The notes beneath the pieces were generated by a model. It was given only the letters and a program-made list of their open reading frames with translations. It made no database searches and was not told the origin of the DNA. The translations under genes were made by a program, and so were the position numbers. Below, piece after piece: positions 4,845 to 6,443 of a DNA stretch of 6,443 bases (positions are counted from its first letter, which is position 1; every line of letters starts with the position of its first letter). This stretch comes from Hydrogenophaga sp. Lineage in GTDB: Bacteria; Pseudomonadota; Gammaproteobacteria; Burkholderiales; Burkholderiaceae_C. Location: positions 1-6,443 of the forward strand of contig JAGXRS010000424.1 in the NCBI GenBank assembly GCA_018335615.1, read 5' to 3'.

Positions 4845-6443
4845 TTATTTGGCGAGCCACACGAAGTACGTCATGAACAGCAAGACGCCGACGATCATCA
4901 CGAGCGCGTAGTGGTACAGGAAACCCGTCTGTGCGTGGCGCACCAGTGACGACACCCAGCCCACCAGCTTCCAGCTGGCATTGACCACGCCCCCCTCGAT
5001 GACGCCGCGGTCGCCACCCTTCCACAGGCCTACACCCAGCGCACGGGCACCGCGGGCCAGCACGTTCTCGTTGAACCAGTCCAGGTAGTACTTGTTTTCC
5101 AGAATGGTGATGAGCGGCTTGAGCGCGCGGGCGATGGCCGCCGGCACCGCCGGATTGATCAGGTACATGTACCAGGCGAGCACCGCCCCGGCCAGGGCCA
5201 GGTACAGCGGCGGCGTGTAGAAGCCGTGCAGGGCCATGCCCAGCGGGCCGGTGAAGATCTCGGCGAAGCGGGTCATGGCGGGGTGGGCCGCCGCATTCAC
5301 CGTGATGGCGTCCTGCAGGAAGTCACCGAACAGCATGGGCTGGATGGTCAGGAAACCGATCACCACCGAGGGGATCGCCAGCAGGACCAGGGGCACGGTG
5401 ACCACCCACGGTGTCTCGTGTGGCTTGCCGTCGCCATGGTGACCATGAGCGTCGTGGTGGTCGTGGTGCGCGTCCGGGTTCTGGTCGTAGCGCTCCTTGC
5501 CGTGGAAGACCAGGAAATACAGGCGGAAGGAATAGAACGAGGTGACGAACACACCGGCCAGCACCGCGAAGTAGGCGAAGCCCGCAGCCGGCAGGTTGCT
5601 GAAGTGCACCGCCTCGATGATGCTGTCCTTCGAATAGAAACCCGAGAACAGCGGCGTGCCGATGAGCGCCAGCGTGCCGATCAGCGAGGTGATCCAGGTG
5701 ATGGGCATGTACTTGCGCAGGCCGCCCATCCAGCGGATGTCCTGGTTGTGGTGCAGGCCCATGATCACGGAACCGGCTGCCAGGAACAGCAGGGCCTTGA
5801 AGAACGCGTGCGTCATCAGGTGGAACACCGCCACCGAGTAGGCCGACGCGCCCAGCGCCACCGTCATGTAGCCCAGCTGCGACAGCGTGGAATAGGCCAC
5901 GATGCGCTTGATGTCGTTCTGGATGATGCCGAGGAAGCCCATGAACAGGGCCGTGATGGCGCCGATGACCATGATGAAGTTCAGCGCGGTGTCCGACAGC
6001 TCGAACAGCGGCGACATGCGCGAGACCATGAAGATGCCGGCCGTCACCATGGTGGCGGCGTGGATCAGCGCGGAGATGGGGGTCGGACCTTCCATTGAGT
6101 CCGGCAGCCAGACGTGCAGCGGAAACTGGGCCGACTTGCCCATGGCGCCGATGAACAGGCAGATGCAGATCACGGTGATGAGCATCCAGTCGGTGCCGGG
6201 GAAGCCCAGCGCGCCCAGCTCGTCTGCCTGGGCGAACAGTTCCGTGTAGTTCAGCGTGCCGGTGTAGGCCACGATCAGGCCGATGCCCAGGATGAAGCCG
6301 AAGTCGCCCACGCGGTTGACCAGGAAGGCCTTCATGTTGGCGAAGATGGCCGTGGGCTTGTTGAACCAGAAGCCAATCAGCAGGTACGACACCAGGCCCA
6401 CCGCTTCCCAGCCGAAGAACAGCTGCAGCAGGTTGTTGCTCAT
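4845..6443 (-). CDS. nuoL: NADH-quinone oxidoreductase subunit L, N-terminus outside window
   Basis: NuoL is the distal antiporter-like subunit of complex I and also carries the long lateral helix along the membrane arm. The window holds 532 codons up to TAA. ATG 6441-6443 at the very edge is an internal methionine: it lies next to FFGWEAVGLVSYLL, which aligns near residue 140 in E. coli NuoL, so roughly 125-135 residues (about four helices) are missing. In fragment numbering the conserved residues are Glu13 (GWE), Asp47 (NRVGD), Lys103 (GKSAQFPLHVWLPD), His128 (SALIHAATMVTAG), His208, His212 and Lys216 (HLMTHAFFKALLF) and Lys272 (YSKDSI). A histidine-rich loop lies at 326-342. The C-terminal part (about 450-532) includes KYYLDWFNEN, DRGVIEGGVVN, QTGFLYHYAL and the last membrane segment. 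The reading frame is intact. Confidence 0.97.
   Translation of the reverse strand: MSNNLLQLFFGWEAVGLVSYLLIGFWFNKPTAIFANMKAFLVNRVGDFGFILGIGLIVAYTGTLNYTELFAQADELGALGFPGTDWMLITVICICLFIGAMGKSAQFPLHVWLPDSMEGPTPISALIHAATMVTAGIFMVSRMSPLFELSDTALNFIMVIGAITALFMGFLGIIQNDIKRIVAYSTLSQLGYMTVALGASAYSVAVFHLMTHAFFKALLFLAAGSVIMGLHHNQDIRWMGGLRKYMPITWITSLIGTLALIGTPLFSGFYSKDSIIEAVHFSNLPAAGFAYFAVLAGVFVTSFYSFRLYFLVFHGKERYDQNPDAHHDHHDAHGHHGDGKPHETPWVVTVPLVLLAIPSVVIGFLTIQPMLFGDFLQDAITVNAAAHPAMTRFAEIFTGPLGMALHGFYTPPLYLALAGAVLAWYMYLINPAVPAAIARALKPLITILENKYYLDWFNENVLARGARALGVGLWKGGDRGVIEGGVVNASWKLVGWVSSLVRHAQTGFLYHYALVMIVGVLLFMTYFVWLAK

Noticed and set aside
1763..4876. A 1037-codon plus-strand open frame, very rich in His, Gln and Gly, spanning nuoN and nuoM
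   Set aside because: It is the exact codon-for-codon complement of nuoN and nuoM, where the common Leu CTG and Val GTG codons become Gln CAG and His CAC. It has no family resemblance, while the minus-strand genes are certain. It ends soon after entering nuoL, whose codons are in a different register.
5226..6098. A 290-codon plus-strand open frame with Gln/His/Arg-rich translation
   Set aside because: It is in antisense codon register with nuoL and has the same shadow composition. There is no recognisable domain.

Overview
The window is ordinary chromosomal DNA from a high-GC bacterium. The gene content and order (nuoL-nuoM-nuoN, then a DUF2818 membrane protein, a NUDIX hydrolase and a DUF1178 protein, converging on a glutamate dehydrogenase gene) point to a betaproteobacterium of the order Burkholderiales, most likely Comamonadaceae. 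The taxon is inferred from remembered gene order and protein style, not from a search.

Layout from left to right. Positions 1-245 (+) hold the 3' end of a glutamate dehydrogenase gene whose start lies outside the window. A 97-base gap follows, containing a small hairpin and a perfect 18-bp stem flanked by A and T tracts, which can terminate transcription in both directions. Everything to the right is on the minus strand and is probably one transcription unit, read from the right edge leftwards: nuoL (5' end missing), nuoM, nuoN, the DUF2818 gene, the NUDIX hydrolase gene and the DUF1178 gene, ending at the shared terminator. Gaps are 13 bp (nuoL-nuoM), 36 bp (nuoM-nuoN) and 57 bp (nuoN-DUF2818). 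The last three genes overlap by 8 bp (with the chosen NUDIX start) and 4 bp. No promoter is visible; the one driving this unit should lie upstream of nuoL, off the right edge.

Function. NuoL, NuoM and NuoN are the three antiporter-like membrane subunits of the proton-pumping NADH:quinone oxidoreductase (complex I). The charged residues thought to carry the proton path are present in all three, so the module looks functional. The three small genes behind them are not classical complex I subunits. DUF2818 is a three-helix membrane protein of unknown role, the NUDIX protein resembles ADP-ribose pyrophosphatases, and DUF1178 is a small protein with zinc-ribbon-like cysteines. Their tight linkage makes them candidates for accessory roles around complex I or NAD(H) metabolism, but nothing in the sequence proves that.

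I found no mobile element, CRISPR array, tRNA, rRNA, prophage or recognisable novel system. The most useful leads are the DUF2818 and NUDIX genes in the complex I operon. There is no gene-free stretch longer than 300 bases.
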